The position numbers and the translations under genes were made by a program. The notes beneath the pieces are model-generated. The model did no database searches. It worked only from the letters and a program-made list of their open reading frames with translations, and was not told the origin of the DNA. A stretch of DNA of 64,000 nt from positions 1 through 64,000 of the forward strand of contig CAWBPD010000015.1 of NCBI GenBank assembly GCA_963790575.1, given 5' to 3'. Shown here in pieces: positions 50,523 through 58,850 of this stretch. Each line of letters begins with the position of its first letter. Position 1 is the first letter of the stretch. Origin of the DNA: CAVTSA01 sp963790575 (GTDB lineage: Bacteria > Chloroflexota > Dormibacteria > Dormibacterales > Dormibacteraceae).

Positions 50523-51059
50523 ATGACGGAACCGGAGCCGCCGGCGCCGAAGCCGGTATCGCAGCTGAGCAGCCCCCCGCAACCCCGGGGCCCCCGCGAA
50601 ACGGAGCTTGCGGAGTTTCGCGGGGTTGAGCAGCCGGTGATCGCGGACGCCCTGCGCGCACTCGGACCGGACTACGAGGAGGCCCTGGTGAACTCGATCG
50701 CGGAGCGGGTCGACGAGCTGGCCCGGCAGCGAGAGGCGCGGGCCAGGACGGTCGCCGCCCCCGCCCAGTCGCACCCGCCGTTTCCGGGGGCGCCCGCACC
50801 CCTCCCGATCCCGGCTCCCGCGCCGCCGCCGGCCCCGGCCGCCGGCCCCCAACCGGGGCCGCATCGTCAGCAGCAGCCAAATCAAGTCAACGCGGGCCTC
50901 CCGGTGTCGATCTTGAGCATCATCTTCGGGTTCATCATGACCGTGGTCGCGCTCACCGCCGGCTTCTCCGACGGCGGCCCCTGGGCCTTGGTCGCGATCC
51001 TGATCATCTGGACCGGGCTGGTCGTCATCAACCTCGCGATCTGGAGGGCCAGGCCCTGA
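50523..51059 (+). CDS. Hypothetical two-helix membrane protein containing an in-frame palindromic element
   Basis: The 178-residue protein has a proline-rich N-terminus, a helical segment VIADALRALGPDYEEALVNS (about 40-60), a Pro/Ala-rich linker and two C-terminal membrane helices (about 127-147 and 151-173). Residues 24-35 (PRETELAEFRGV) are encoded by a complete family 1 palindrome, inserted without breaking the frame. The gene is followed directly by methylmalonyl-CoA epimerase, whose start overlaps its stop, so it is translated and probably real. No family is recognised. Confidence 0.7.
   Translation: MTEPEPPAPKPVSQLSSPPQPRGPRETELAEFRGVEQPVIADALRALGPDYEEALVNSIAERVDELARQREARARTVAAPAQSHPPFPGAPAPLPIPAPAPPPAPAAGPQPGPHRQQQPNQVNAGLPVSILSIIFGFIMTVVALTAGFSDGGPWALVAILIIWTGLVVINLAIWRARP
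50581..50627 (+). repeat. Palindromic element, family 1, copy 2 (inside a CDS)
   Basis: Perfect 11-bp arms CCCCGCGAAAC (50592-50602) and GTTTCGCGGGG (50615-50625) flank the 12-nt loop GGAGCTTGCGGA. AACCCCGGGG precedes. The sequence has no stop codon in any of the six frames. It lies in frame within the hypothetical protein gene at 50523. The same element occurs at 1343, 55442 and, nested, at 63450. Confidence 0.9.
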
Positions 51060-51469
51060 TTCGCGGGATCTCCCATCTCGGCCTGGCGGTCGAGGACCTG
51101 GAGCAGGCCATCGCCCGCTATCAGCATTTGGGCTTCACCCTCGGGCATCGCTGGCTCGACGAGGCCGAAGGCATGGAGGCGGCCGAGCTGTCCTCGCAGG
51201 ATGCGCGGGTGGAGTTGATGCGGCCGTTGCGGGAGGATTCCCCGGTGGGCAGATTCCTGGCGCGGCGGGGGGAGGGCGTCCACCACGTCTGCTACGCGGT
51301 GGACGACGTGACGGTGGAGTTGAACGCCGCGCGAGCTCAGGGCCTGGAGACGCTGGACGAGACGCCGCGCACGGGTGGCGGCGGGCGCACCCGGGTGGGG
51401 TTCATCCATCCCCGCAGCATGGGCGGCGTGCTGGTGGAGTTCGAGGCACCACGCCGGGACGGCGGCTGA
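51056..51469 (+). CDS. mce: Methylmalonyl-CoA epimerase
   Basis: The 137-residue glyoxalase-fold protein matches methylmalonyl-CoA epimerase: ISHLGLAVEDLEQAIARYQH with metal His7, ARVELMRPL, EGVHHVCYAVDDV with the next metal histidine, and a C-terminal GGVLVEFEAP glutamate. It interconverts the (S) and (R) forms of methylmalonyl-CoA ahead of the mutase. Homology extends to residue 1, yet no ATG, GTG or TTG is available there. A CTG at 51056 lies 7 nt after GGAGGG and overlaps the upstream TGA, so a CTG (or adjacent ATT) start is inferred. Confidence 0.87.
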   Translation: MIRGISHLGLAVEDLEQAIARYQHLGFTLGHRWLDEAEGMEAAELSSQDARVELMRPLREDSPVGRFLARRGEGVHHVCYAVDDVTVELNAARAQGLETLDETPRTGGGGRTRVGFIHPRSMGGVLVEFEAPRRDGG

Positions 51470-51596
51470 CCGGCCGCCGACCTCGGCAACTGGAGTTCGG
51501 CGGTGGGAGGCACGGGCGTCGATCATCGCCGGCACGAGATCAACTCCTACCTGAGACCGCTGATGGTTTGGAATAACTCATCTACGCTGAGCACCT

Positions 51597-53189
51597 ATGG
51601 CTGATCGCGAGGTGGTCGACGGCGTCTCCCCGGTCGACGGAGTGCCCCAGGTCGACGCGATCAACCGGCTCCGGCAGCGCAAGTACGAGGCGGCGCACGG
51701 CGACGCGGCGGCCTTCCGGCGCCAGCACTCGAAGGGTAAGCTGACCGCGCGCGAGCGCATCCAGGCGCTCGTCGACCCCGGCTCCTTCGACGAGATCGAC
51801 CTTTTCATGCGTCACCGTTCCCAGAGCTTCGGGCTGGGGCGGCGGCGGCCTGCCGGCGACGGCGTCGTGACCGGGGTGGGCAAAGTCGGCGGGCGCGACG
51901 TGATGCTGTTCAGTCACGACGCCGGCGTCTTCGGCGGCTCGCTGGGAGAGGTGTTCGCCGAGAAGGTGTGCAAGGTGATGGACCTGGCCCTGCAGAACCG
52001 GGTCCCCATCATCGGCATCAACGACTCGGGCGGCGCCCGGATCCAGGAGGGCGTGGTCTCGCTGGCCGGGTACGCGGAGATCTTCTGGCGCAATGTGCAG
52101 TCGTCGGGCGTCATCCCCCAGCTGAGCCTGATCCTGGGGCCCTGCACGGGTGGCGCGGTCTACTCACCGGCGATGACCGACTTCACCTTCATGGTGCACG
52201 GGATCGGCTACATGTTCATCACCGGCCCGGAGGTGATCCGGGTCACCACCGGCGAACAAGTGACGTTCGACGGGCTGGGCGGCGCTGAGGTCCACAACCA
52301 GACGTCGGGGGTGGGGCACTTCCTGGCCCAGACCGAGGACGAGTGCTTCCGGCAGACCCGCGAGCTGCTCTCGTTCATCCCGCAGAGCTGCGATGAGGGG
52401 CCCCCGCGCCGGGATCCCACCGACGACCCCGGGCGCCCGGCGCCGGAGCTGACCGACCTGGTGCCCCCGAACCCCAAGGAGGCGTATGACATCAAGGACG
52501 TGATCCTCCGGGTCGCCGACGACGGCGAGTTCATGGAGGTTCAGCCCTTTTTCGCCCGCAACCTGGTGGTCGGCTTCGCCCGGCTCGATGGTCATCCGGT
52601 CGGCATCGTCGCCAACCAGCCCAAGGTGCTGGCGGGTGCGCTCGACATCGACGCCTCGGTCAAAGGCGGCCGCTTCGTCCGCTTCTGCGACGCCTTCGGT
52701 ATCCCCCTGGTGGTCTTCGAGGACGTGCCCGGCTTCCTGCCCGGCACCGCGCAGGAATACGGCGGGATCATCCGCCACGGCGCCAAGCTGCTGTACGCGT
52801 TCTGTGAGGCGACGGTGCCCAAGGTGACCGTGGTCACCCGCAAGGCGTACGGTGGCGCCTACTGCGTCATGAACTCGAAGCACATCCGGGCCGACTTCAA
52901 CTACGCCTGGCCGACGGCCGAGGTGGCGGTGATGGGGCCGGAGGCGGCGGTGGGCGTGATCTTCAGGCGCGAGATCGAACGCGCCAAGAACCCGGAGGCC
53001 CGGCGCGCGGCCCTGGTGGCCGACTACGTGGAGCACTTCGCCAACCCCTACGTGGCGGCCGAGCGAGGCTATCTGGACGACATCATCGAGCCCGCCAAGA
53101 CCCGGCGGGTCCTGATCCGGGCGCTGGAGCTGGCGCGTCGCAAAGAACGCCCCCGGCCGCCCGGCAGACATGGCAACATCCCGCTCTGA
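51597..53189 (+). CDS. pccB: Acyl-CoA carboxylase carboxyltransferase (beta) subunit, probably propionyl-CoA
   Basis: The 530-residue protein has the two crotonase-like halves of biotin-dependent carboxyltransferases: SKGKLTARERIQALVDPGSF, NDSGGARIQEGVVSLAGYAE (first oxyanion hole), GPCTGGAVYSPAMTDF, then VFEDVPGFLPGTAQEYGGII and KAYGGAYCVMNSKHI (second). It transfers CO2 from carboxybiotin to propionyl-CoA or a similar acyl-CoA. Placement after epimerase and before MeaB/mutase favours propionyl-CoA. The biotin-carrying alpha subunit is not in the window. Confidence 0.92.
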   Translation: MADREVVDGVSPVDGVPQVDAINRLRQRKYEAAHGDAAAFRRQHSKGKLTARERIQALVDPGSFDEIDLFMRHRSQSFGLGRRRPAGDGVVTGVGKVGGRDVMLFSHDAGVFGGSLGEVFAEKVCKVMDLALQNRVPIIGINDSGGARIQEGVVSLAGYAEIFWRNVQSSGVIPQLSLILGPCTGGAVYSPAMTDFTFMVHGIGYMFITGPEVIRVTTGEQVTFDGLGGAEVHNQTSGVGHFLAQTEDECFRQTRELLSFIPQSCDEGPPRRDPTDDPGRPAPELTDLVPPNPKEAYDIKDVILRVADDGEFMEVQPFFARNLVVGFARLDGHPVGIVANQPKVLAGALDIDASVKGGRFVRFCDAFGIPLVVFEDVPGFLPGTAQEYGGIIRHGAKLLYAFCEATVPKVTVVTRKAYGGAYCVMNSKHIRADFNYAWPTAEVAVMGPEAAVGVIFRREIERAKNPEARRAALVADYVEHFANPYVAAERGYLDDIIEPAKTRRVLIRALELARRKERPRPPGRHGNIPL

Positions 53190-53694
53190 CAGCACTCCCA
53201 TGCCGACCTCCGAGCACCTGGCACCCGACCCACTCCACGAGGCTCTAAAAGCGCCGCCTCGCGAGGACCCCGCGGTGGCCATCGTCGGCGCCGGCGAGCA
53301 GGACCGGCGGCGGAACCTGCTCCTCCTCGGGACGGCCGCGGCCTGGCTGGTCTACTCGAGGTTCTTTTTCGCCCTCCAGCAAGCACACGTGACGCTGCCG
53401 CCCTGCCCCTTCCTCTACCTGACCGGGCATCCCTGCCCCTTCTGCGGGGGCACGCACGGCTTCGCCGAGATGTGGTCCGGCGACTGGCGCCAGGCCGTCC
53501 TCGACTACCCGCTGGCCCCGCTCCTCTTCGCGGGCACGCTGGCGGCGCTCCCGGTCCTGCTGGTGGCAGCGGTGCTGCGCCGCGAGCTCCGGTTGTCGCC
53601 GCGGGTGTGGAAGGTGGGACTCCTGGTCGTCCTGATCCTGTTCGCCGTCAACTGGGCCCTGAAGCTCAGCGTGCTGCCACCGACGCCCCGCTGA
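53170..53694 (+). CDS. DUF2752 membrane protein
   Basis: The 174-residue protein has three predicted membrane helices (about 50-68, 115-138, 150-168) and the DUF2752 signature CPFLYLTGHPCPFCGGTHGF (about residues 77-96), with paired cysteines close to the membrane. The family has no known biochemical role; a metal or redox function is possible. The first ATG overlaps the carboxylase gene by 20 bp; an ATG at 53200 is an alternative start. It shares 1 nt with the next gene. Confidence 0.75.
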   Translation: MATSRSDSTPMPTSEHLAPDPLHEALKAPPREDPAVAIVGAGEQDRRRNLLLLGTAAAWLVYSRFFFALQQAHVTLPPCPFLYLTGHPCPFCGGTHGFAEMWSGDWRQAVLDYPLAPLLFAGTLAALPVLLVAAVLRRELRLSPRVWKVGLLVVLILFAVNWALKLSVLPPTPR

Positions 53695-54857
53695 TGCAGT
53701 TCGCGTTCACCCCCGAACAGCGGGCGATCCGCGAGCTCTGCCGCGACTTCGCGGACCAAGTGGTGGCTCCCAAGGCGGCGGAACTGGACGAGCATCATCG
53801 CTTTCCACTCGAGATCGTGGAGCAGATGGCGGAGATCGGCCTCTTCGGGCTGCCGTTCGATCCCGAGTGGGGCGGGGCGGGAGCGGACTTCACCAGCTAC
53901 TGCATCGCGATCGAGGAGATCTCCCGCGCCGACGCCGGTCTGGGGGCGACGCTGGAAGCGGGGGTGTCACTGGGCGCTTCACCCATCCACGACTACGGCA
54001 GCCGTGCCCAGAAGGAGCGCTGGCTGCCAGACCTGACCGCCGGGCGGCGCCTGTGGGCGTTCGGGCTCACCGAGCCATCCTCGGGGTCCGACACCCGGGC
54101 GCTGCGGACCCGCGCGCGACTCGAGGACTGCCACTGGGTCGTCAACGGCCAGAAGCAGTTCATCACCAACTCGGGGACGCCGATGTCGGCAGGCGTCACC
54201 ATCACCGCCATCACCGGCCCTGGGCGGGACGCCGAACACCCGGAGATCTCCGCCCTGCTGATCCCCCAGGAAACGCCCGGGTACGTGGTGCAGCCCGCCT
54301 ACCGCAAGCTGGGCTGGCATTCCTCCGACACCCACCCGCTGGCGTTCGACGACTGCCGCGTCCCCGAGGATCACCTCCTCGGTGAGCGAGGGGGAGGGCA
54401 GCGCCAGTTCCTCCGCACCTTGACCTCGGGCCGGGCCGCGATCGCCGCACTCTCGCTGGGCCTGGCCCAGGCGTGCCTGGACGCCTCACTCGCCTACGCC
54501 AAGGAGCGGATCGCGTTCGGCGAACCGATCGGGAGGCGGCAGGCGATCCAGTTCAAGCTCGCCGACATGGCGACCGAGATCGAGCTTGCGCGCCTCATCG
54601 TGTACCGGGCCGCGGCCGCGGTGGAGGACCCGGCCACACCGCCGGAGGAGCTGACGCGCCTCTGCTCGATGGCCAAGCTGTGGGCCTCGGCGGTCTCCCG
54701 GCGGGCGGCCGACGAGGCGGTCCAGATCCACGGCGGGTACGGCTTCATCGAGGATTACCCGGTCGCCCGCTACTGGCGAGACGTGAAGATCAACGAGATC
54801 GGCGAGGGGACCAGCGAGGTGCAGCGGATCCTGATCGCCGGCACCCTCGGACTTTGA
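53694..54857 (+). CDS. Acyl-CoA dehydrogenase
   Basis: The 387-residue flavoprotein has FTPEQRAIRELCRDFADQVV, the WAFGLTEPSSGSDTR FAD motif (about 118-132), KQFITNSGTP, RIAFGEPIGRRQAIQFKLAD, QIHGGYGFIEDYPVARYWRD and the C-terminal EIGEGTSEVQRILIA, where the glutamate of GEGT is the expected catalytic base. It introduces the alpha-beta double bond in an acyl-CoA. Chain length cannot be read. The TGATG overlap couples it to the DUF2752 gene. Confidence 0.92.
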   Translation: MQFAFTPEQRAIRELCRDFADQVVAPKAAELDEHHRFPLEIVEQMAEIGLFGLPFDPEWGGAGADFTSYCIAIEEISRADAGLGATLEAGVSLGASPIHDYGSRAQKERWLPDLTAGRRLWAFGLTEPSSGSDTRALRTRARLEDCHWVVNGQKQFITNSGTPMSAGVTITAITGPGRDAEHPEISALLIPQETPGYVVQPAYRKLGWHSSDTHPLAFDDCRVPEDHLLGERGGGQRQFLRTLTSGRAAIAALSLGLAQACLDASLAYAKERIAFGEPIGRRQAIQFKLADMATEIELARLIVYRAAAAVEDPATPPEELTRLCSMAKLWASAVSRRAADEAVQIHGGYGFIEDYPVARYWRDVKINEIGEGTSEVQRILIAGTLGL

Positions 54858-54887
54858 GCGCGCTCCGACGGGGCCGCGCTCCAGCGG

Positions 54888-55376
54888 TCAACCGCTGTTG
54901 AGAACCGCGCCCAGGACGCCGAACCCGAGCCAGATGACGATGAAGAGGATGCTCAGACCGACCGCCACGCCGCCGGTGATGATGCCGGTCAGCGCCATTC
55001 CCGAGCCGCTCTCCATGCCGCCCGACTGATTGATCTGGTTGCGGGCGATGAAGCCCATCACCACGGCGGCGGCGGCGGGCACGAACCCGATCATCCCGCA
55101 CATCAGGACCAGGCCGGCGATCCCGCAGATCATGGAGGCCAGCGCCAGGCCGTTGTTGCGCTGGGCGGGCACCCCGGCCGCGCCGTACTGCACCGGGTAC
55201 CCGTAGGGATCGGGCGCCAGCGGCGGCATGTACCCGGGGGGCTGCTGGTAGCCACCTCCGGCGTAGGTGTCGGGCGGGGGCTGCTGCCCGTACGCCGGCG
55301 GCTGCCCGTATGGGGGCTGCTGCTGCCCGTACGGATTGTTGGGGTCGCCACCGTAGGGCGGCGGGGGCTGTGCCAT
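54888..55376 (-). CDS. Proline/tyrosine-rich DUF4190-type membrane protein
   Basis: The 162-residue protein has a low-complexity N-terminus of PPYGQ/YGQQP repeats (residues 1-65) followed by two membrane helices (about 76-105 and 128-155) joined by a basic loop with GFIARNQINQSGG, the DUF4190 pattern. These proteins are common in actinobacteria and their function is unknown. A family 1 palindrome lies about 66 bp upstream of its start. Confidence 0.75.
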   Translation of the reverse strand: MAQPPPPYGGDPNNPYGQQQPPYGQPPAYGQQPPPDTYAGGGYQQPPGYMPPLAPDPYGYPVQYGAAGVPAQRNNGLALASMICGIAGLVLMCGMIGFVPAAAAVVMGFIARNQINQSGGMESGSGMALTGIITGGVAVGLSILFIVIWLGFGVLGAVLNSG

Positions 55377-55441
55377 CTGACGGCGATGCTACCACCGGGG
55401 TTCGGGGGGCCCACTCGGGACCTCAACCCGTGCCGCTCCCG

Positions 55442-55483
55442 CCCCACGAAACTCCGCAAGCTCCGTTTCGCGGGGAACCCCGG
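55442..55483 (+). repeat. Palindromic element, family 1, copy 3 (intergenic)
   Basis: CCCCACGAAAC (55442-55452), TCCGCAAGCTCC and GTTTCGCGGGG (55465-55475), then AACCCCGG. The core is the exact reverse complement of the 50603 loop. It is the only copy that is clearly outside coding sequence, lying between two minus-strand membrane-protein genes. Confidence 0.9.
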
Positions 55484-55524
55484 CGGTGCACCCATGGCCG
55501 GGCGCCGACCAGGTGCCGGCGGTC

Positions 55525-55947
55525 TCAGGCGCCGTAGATGGCGGTGAAGAGCGCGTTCAAGGCGAGGGTGGCGAGGATCGCGCTCGTCGACACGCCGAAC
55601 ACCATCCCGATGCAGCCCAGGACCAAGCCCGTGGTGGGCAGCGTCCGTCCGGGGTAGCCGGCCGGTGTCGCGCGGAGCGCCTGCAGCGAGAGCACGGCGC
55701 CGACGAGGGCGCAGGCCAGCCCCGCCAGTGGGACCCAGGAAAGGCACGCACCGACCAGGCCGAGGACGAATCCGGTCAGGCCCACCCGGGGCGGGGCCGG
55801 CCGCGTCCCGGTCCAGGGAGGAACCCGGCCCCAGGTCCTCGTGACCGGGGCCGACGGGATCTGCCGGAACCGGAGTTCCGGGGGCTCGTCTCCCCAGACC
55901 GGCCACTCGCCGATGCCGGGGCGGGGCTGAGAAGGCGGATGGGACAC
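55525..55947 (-). CDS. DUF4190-like membrane protein
   Basis: The 140-residue protein has a proline-rich N-terminus (residues 1-55) and two long hydrophobic segments (about 57-92 and 100-135) with GLTGFVLGLVGACLSWVPLA and TTGLVLGCIGMVFGVSTSAI, similar to DUF4190. The GTG at 55947 lies 2 nt after the stop of the upstream gene and is preceded by GAGGA. It is probably co-transcribed with that gene. The function is unknown. Confidence 0.65.
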   Translation of the reverse strand: MSHPPSQPRPGIGEWPVWGDEPPELRFRQIPSAPVTRTWGRVPPWTGTRPAPPRVGLTGFVLGLVGACLSWVPLAGLACALVGAVLSLQALRATPAGYPGRTLPTTGLVLGCIGMVFGVSTSAILATLALNALFTAIYGA

Positions 55948-55949
55948 GC

Positions 55950-56399
55950 CTAGTCCTCGAACTCTGCCTCTGAGTCCAGGTCCGCTTCCACCTCGGCACC
56001 CTCGAGCGAGATCTCGCACTCCCAGCGACCGTCCTCGCGGCGGCGCATGAACCGCAGGTAGCCGGGATTGCGGGACACCTGGTGGAAGAGGTCGGGGCTG
56101 ATCAGGCCGCGCAGGCGGGCGAGGTCGGGGTAGTCGGGGTCGCGCATGATGCCGCCCACCACGCCGCCCAGCTCCCGCCACTGGCCTTCGGTGAGCGGGT
56201 CGCCGTAGCCGGCGATGGTGACCAGGAGCGCGGCGGTGACGCCGGTGATCGTCTCCGGCAGCAGCTTGCGCGCCTTGGCGCGCCCGATCACCTCCCGACC
56301 GACATCGATGATCTCGGCGATCCGGTCCCGACGTACGCCGATGATGTCCCTCCCGCTGCCGACCGTCGTGCCCTCGAGATACCTCGGTCCCTGCTCCAT
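55950..56399 (-). CDS. Hypothetical soluble protein
   Basis: This 149-residue protein begins MEQGPRYLEGTTVGSGRDII and ends in a strongly acidic tail (EVEADLDSEAEFED). The middle (about 20-95) is helical with IIDVGREVIGRAKARKLLPE. No known domain or catalytic motif is recognised. It is divergent from the next acyl-CoA dehydrogenase (50 bp between starts) and followed at once by a membrane-protein gene. Confidence 0.65.
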   Translation of the reverse strand: MEQGPRYLEGTTVGSGRDIIGVRRDRIAEIIDVGREVIGRAKARKLLPETITGVTAALLVTIAGYGDPLTEGQWRELGGVVGGIMRDPDYPDLARLRGLISPDLFHQVSRNPGYLRFMRRREDGRWECEISLEGAEVEADLDSEAEFED

Positions 56400-56449
56400 G
56401 CCGCTGAGCAATTCTAGGGTGAAGCGGCGGGAGGTACCCTCGGGACGTT

Positions 56450-57574
56450 TTGGACCTCGAATTGTCGGCTCAGCACCGAGCGCTTCGTGAGACGGTGCGA
56501 GCGTTCGCGGACCGGGTGATCCGCCCGCTCGCCGCCGAAATCGATCGCGAGCACCGCTTTCCCGGCCAGGTGATCGGTGCCGCCGCCGAACTGGACCTGC
56601 TCGGCACGCTGGTCCCCGAGTTCTACGGAGGCGTGGGGGTGGGCCACCTTGCGTTCACCCTCTGCATCGAAGAGATCGCGCGGGCTTGCGCCAGCTGCGC
56701 CGTCATCATCGACGTCCACTCCTCGGTGGGCACCGAGCCGGTCGTGCTCTTCGGGACCGAGGAGCAGAAGCGGACCTGGCTGCCGCGACTGGCCGCGGGG
56801 CAGGTTTTGGGCGCCTTCTGCCTCAGCGAGCCCGGCGCCGGCTCCGACGCCGCCGCCTTGAAGGCGACCGCCCATCGCGACGGCTCCGGTTGGGTGCTGT
56901 CCGGGACCAAGACCTTCATCACCAACATCGGCGAGGCGGGGCTGTACACCGTGTTCGCTCGCTCACCGGAGGGGATCAGCGCCTTCCTGGTCCCTGGCGA
57001 TGCGCCCGGGCTGCGGGTCGGCCAGGTCTTCCGCAAGATGGGTCTCCATGGGTCGCCCACCGGCGAGTTGGTGCTGGACCAGGTCCGCGTCGGAGCGGAG
57101 GCATTGCTGCATGTGCCGGGCAAGGGGTTCAGGGTCGCCATGCGCGCGCTCGACTCCGGGCGGATCGGCATCTCGGGGCAGGCACTGGGCATCGCCGGGG
57201 CGGCTCTGGAGGAGGGGGCGGCCTGCCTCCGGGAACGCCGGCAGTTCGGCCGGCCTCTGGCTACCTTCCAGGGCCTGCAGTTCATGGTCGCGGACATGGG
57301 CACCCGCCTCGAAGCCGCCCGCCGGCTCGCCTACCACGCCGCCTGGCTTTGCGACCAGGGCCGCCCCTTCACGCGCGAAGCGGCGATGGCGAAGCTGTTC
57401 TGCACCGACACCGCGATGGCGGTCGCCACCGACGCGGTGCAGCTGGGCGGCGGCTACGGGTTCACGCAGGAGCTGGCCCTGGAGCGGCATTTCCGTGACG
57501 CCAAGGCACTCCAGATCTACGAGGGGTCGAACCAGGTGCAGCGTATGGTGATCGCCCGTGACGTCCTCCGCTGA
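56450..57574 (+). CDS. Acyl-CoA dehydrogenase (short-chain type)
   Basis: The 374-residue protein reads LSAQHRALRETVRAFADRVI, the GAFCLSEPGAGSDAAAL motif (about 123-139), KTFITNIGEAG, RRQFGRPLATFQGLQFMVAD, QLGGGYGFTQELALERHFRD and IYEGSNQVQRMVIAR with the catalytic glutamate at the YEGS position. These features resemble butyryl-CoA dehydrogenases. The start is TTG at 56450; homology begins at residue 2, and no ATG or GTG is available. Its 3' end overlaps the next gene by 17 bp. Confidence 0.92.
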   Translation: MDLELSAQHRALRETVRAFADRVIRPLAAEIDREHRFPGQVIGAAAELDLLGTLVPEFYGGVGVGHLAFTLCIEEIARACASCAVIIDVHSSVGTEPVVLFGTEEQKRTWLPRLAAGQVLGAFCLSEPGAGSDAAALKATAHRDGSGWVLSGTKTFITNIGEAGLYTVFARSPEGISAFLVPGDAPGLRVGQVFRKMGLHGSPTGELVLDQVRVGAEALLHVPGKGFRVAMRALDSGRIGISGQALGIAGAALEEGAACLRERRQFGRPLATFQGLQFMVADMGTRLEAARRLAYHAAWLCDQGRPFTREAAMAKLFCTDTAMAVATDAVQLGGGYGFTQELALERHFRDAKALQIYEGSNQVQRMVIARDVLR

Positions 57575-58817
57575 GGTGGCGGGCGGAGTGGCGCCGGCGC
57601 CGGAGCGACTAGCGGCGACCCGCCTCCAGCGCGCGGGGACGCTTCTCTTCGGACTTGCGCTGGCCCTCTCGCCGGCCTACGTCGTCCGTCCCCACCTGGG
57701 CCCGCTTCCGCTCACGGTCCTCGAGATCGCGCTGGCGGTGGCGCTGGTGGTGGGTTACATCGCCTACTGGCGCGAGCTGCCCTGGTGGAACCCGTACCTG
57801 CTCCCCGGTGGGCTGCTCCTGCTGGCTGCCCTCCTGGCGGTCGCGGCCTCCCCCGCCCGCCGCTCGGCCGCGGACACCTGGGTCGCCTACTTCGGGGAGC
57901 CGGCCGCGGCGGGTCTGCTCGCCGCCGCCATCTGCCGGCGCCGGTCCCATGCCCGGGTTCTGCTGCTGGGCCTGGGCGTGGCGGGGGCGGTGATCTCGGT
58001 CGCGAACGTCGGCAACACGCTGTACGCGATCGCGACCCACCACTTCAGCGACGTCACCCCGCCGGTGATCGTCTACCAGACCGCGAACGCGATCCCTCTC
58101 TACCTGGAGCCGCTGCTGGCGTTCGCGCTCGGGATCGCGATCTGCTCCGAGGACCGCCGGGAGCGGTGGGTGGCGGCCGCCTTCGGGCTCCTCTTCATCC
58201 TCGCCGACCTGCTCAGCTTCTCCCGCCTGGGCTGGATCACGCTGGTTTGCCTGATCGTGTTCGTGGCCGCGTTCACCCGCCTCCGCTGGTGGATCTGGGC
58301 CGCCATCGTGGTGGTGGGGGGAGCCGCGTTCGCCCTCTCCTCCAGCGTGCGGCGGCGGGTGCTGGTCGAGTTCGGCTCCAGCGGCAACAACACGGTCCTG
58401 CTGCGCAAACCGCTCTGGCTGTCGACTCTCAACCTGCTCCGGCACCGGCCGCTCCAGGGGGGAGGGCTGGACGGCTTCAAGAAGACCGTCCAGCAGTACG
58501 CGGTCGATGGCTACAACCAGGACCTGATCTATCCGCACAACCTGTTTTTGGACTTCTGGTCCGAGACCGGGATCCTGGGGCTGATCGCGATCGTCTGGTA
58601 TGGGGTCCAGGTGGTCCGGCTCGGGATCCGTGGCCTGTTCCGGACCGACTCCCCCTGGGTCCGGGCGCTCTCACTGGGGCTGCTCGGTCTGGTCCTCACC
58701 TTCCTGGTCCACGGGATCGGCGACGTGCCCTACTTCAAGAACGACCAGGCGCTGGCGTTCTGGACCTTGGTCGGCATCCAGCTGGGCGCTTTGAGCGTGG
58801 TCGCGCGGCGCGGGTGA
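57558..58817 (+). CDS. O-antigen ligase/polymerase-like membrane protein
   Basis: The 419-residue protein has about 10-12 membrane helices and a large external loop before the signature IYPHNLFLDFWSETGILGL (about residues 325-343), characteristic of WaaL/Wzy-type enzymes. SFSRLGWITLVC lies in an earlier helix. It would polymerise or ligate cell-surface glycans. Its GTG start overlaps the upstream acyl-CoA dehydrogenase gene by 17 bp. With the LCP protein downstream it suggests wall glycopolymer assembly. Confidence 0.8.
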   Translation: MTSSAEVAGGVAPAPERLAATRLQRAGTLLFGLALALSPAYVVRPHLGPLPLTVLEIALAVALVVGYIAYWRELPWWNPYLLPGGLLLLAALLAVAASPARRSAADTWVAYFGEPAAAGLLAAAICRRRSHARVLLLGLGVAGAVISVANVGNTLYAIATHHFSDVTPPVIVYQTANAIPLYLEPLLAFALGIAICSEDRRERWVAAAFGLLFILADLLSFSRLGWITLVCLIVFVAAFTRLRWWIWAAIVVVGGAAFALSSSVRRRVLVEFGSSGNNTVLLRKPLWLSTLNLLRHRPLQGGGLDGFKKTVQQYAVDGYNQDLIYPHNLFLDFWSETGILGLIAIVWYGVQVVRLGIRGLFRTDSPWVRALSLGLLGLVLTFLVHGIGDVPYFKNDQALAFWTLVGIQLGALSVVARRG

Positions 58818-58850
58818 GGCGCCCGTCGGGGGTGGAATACTGAGCGCACC

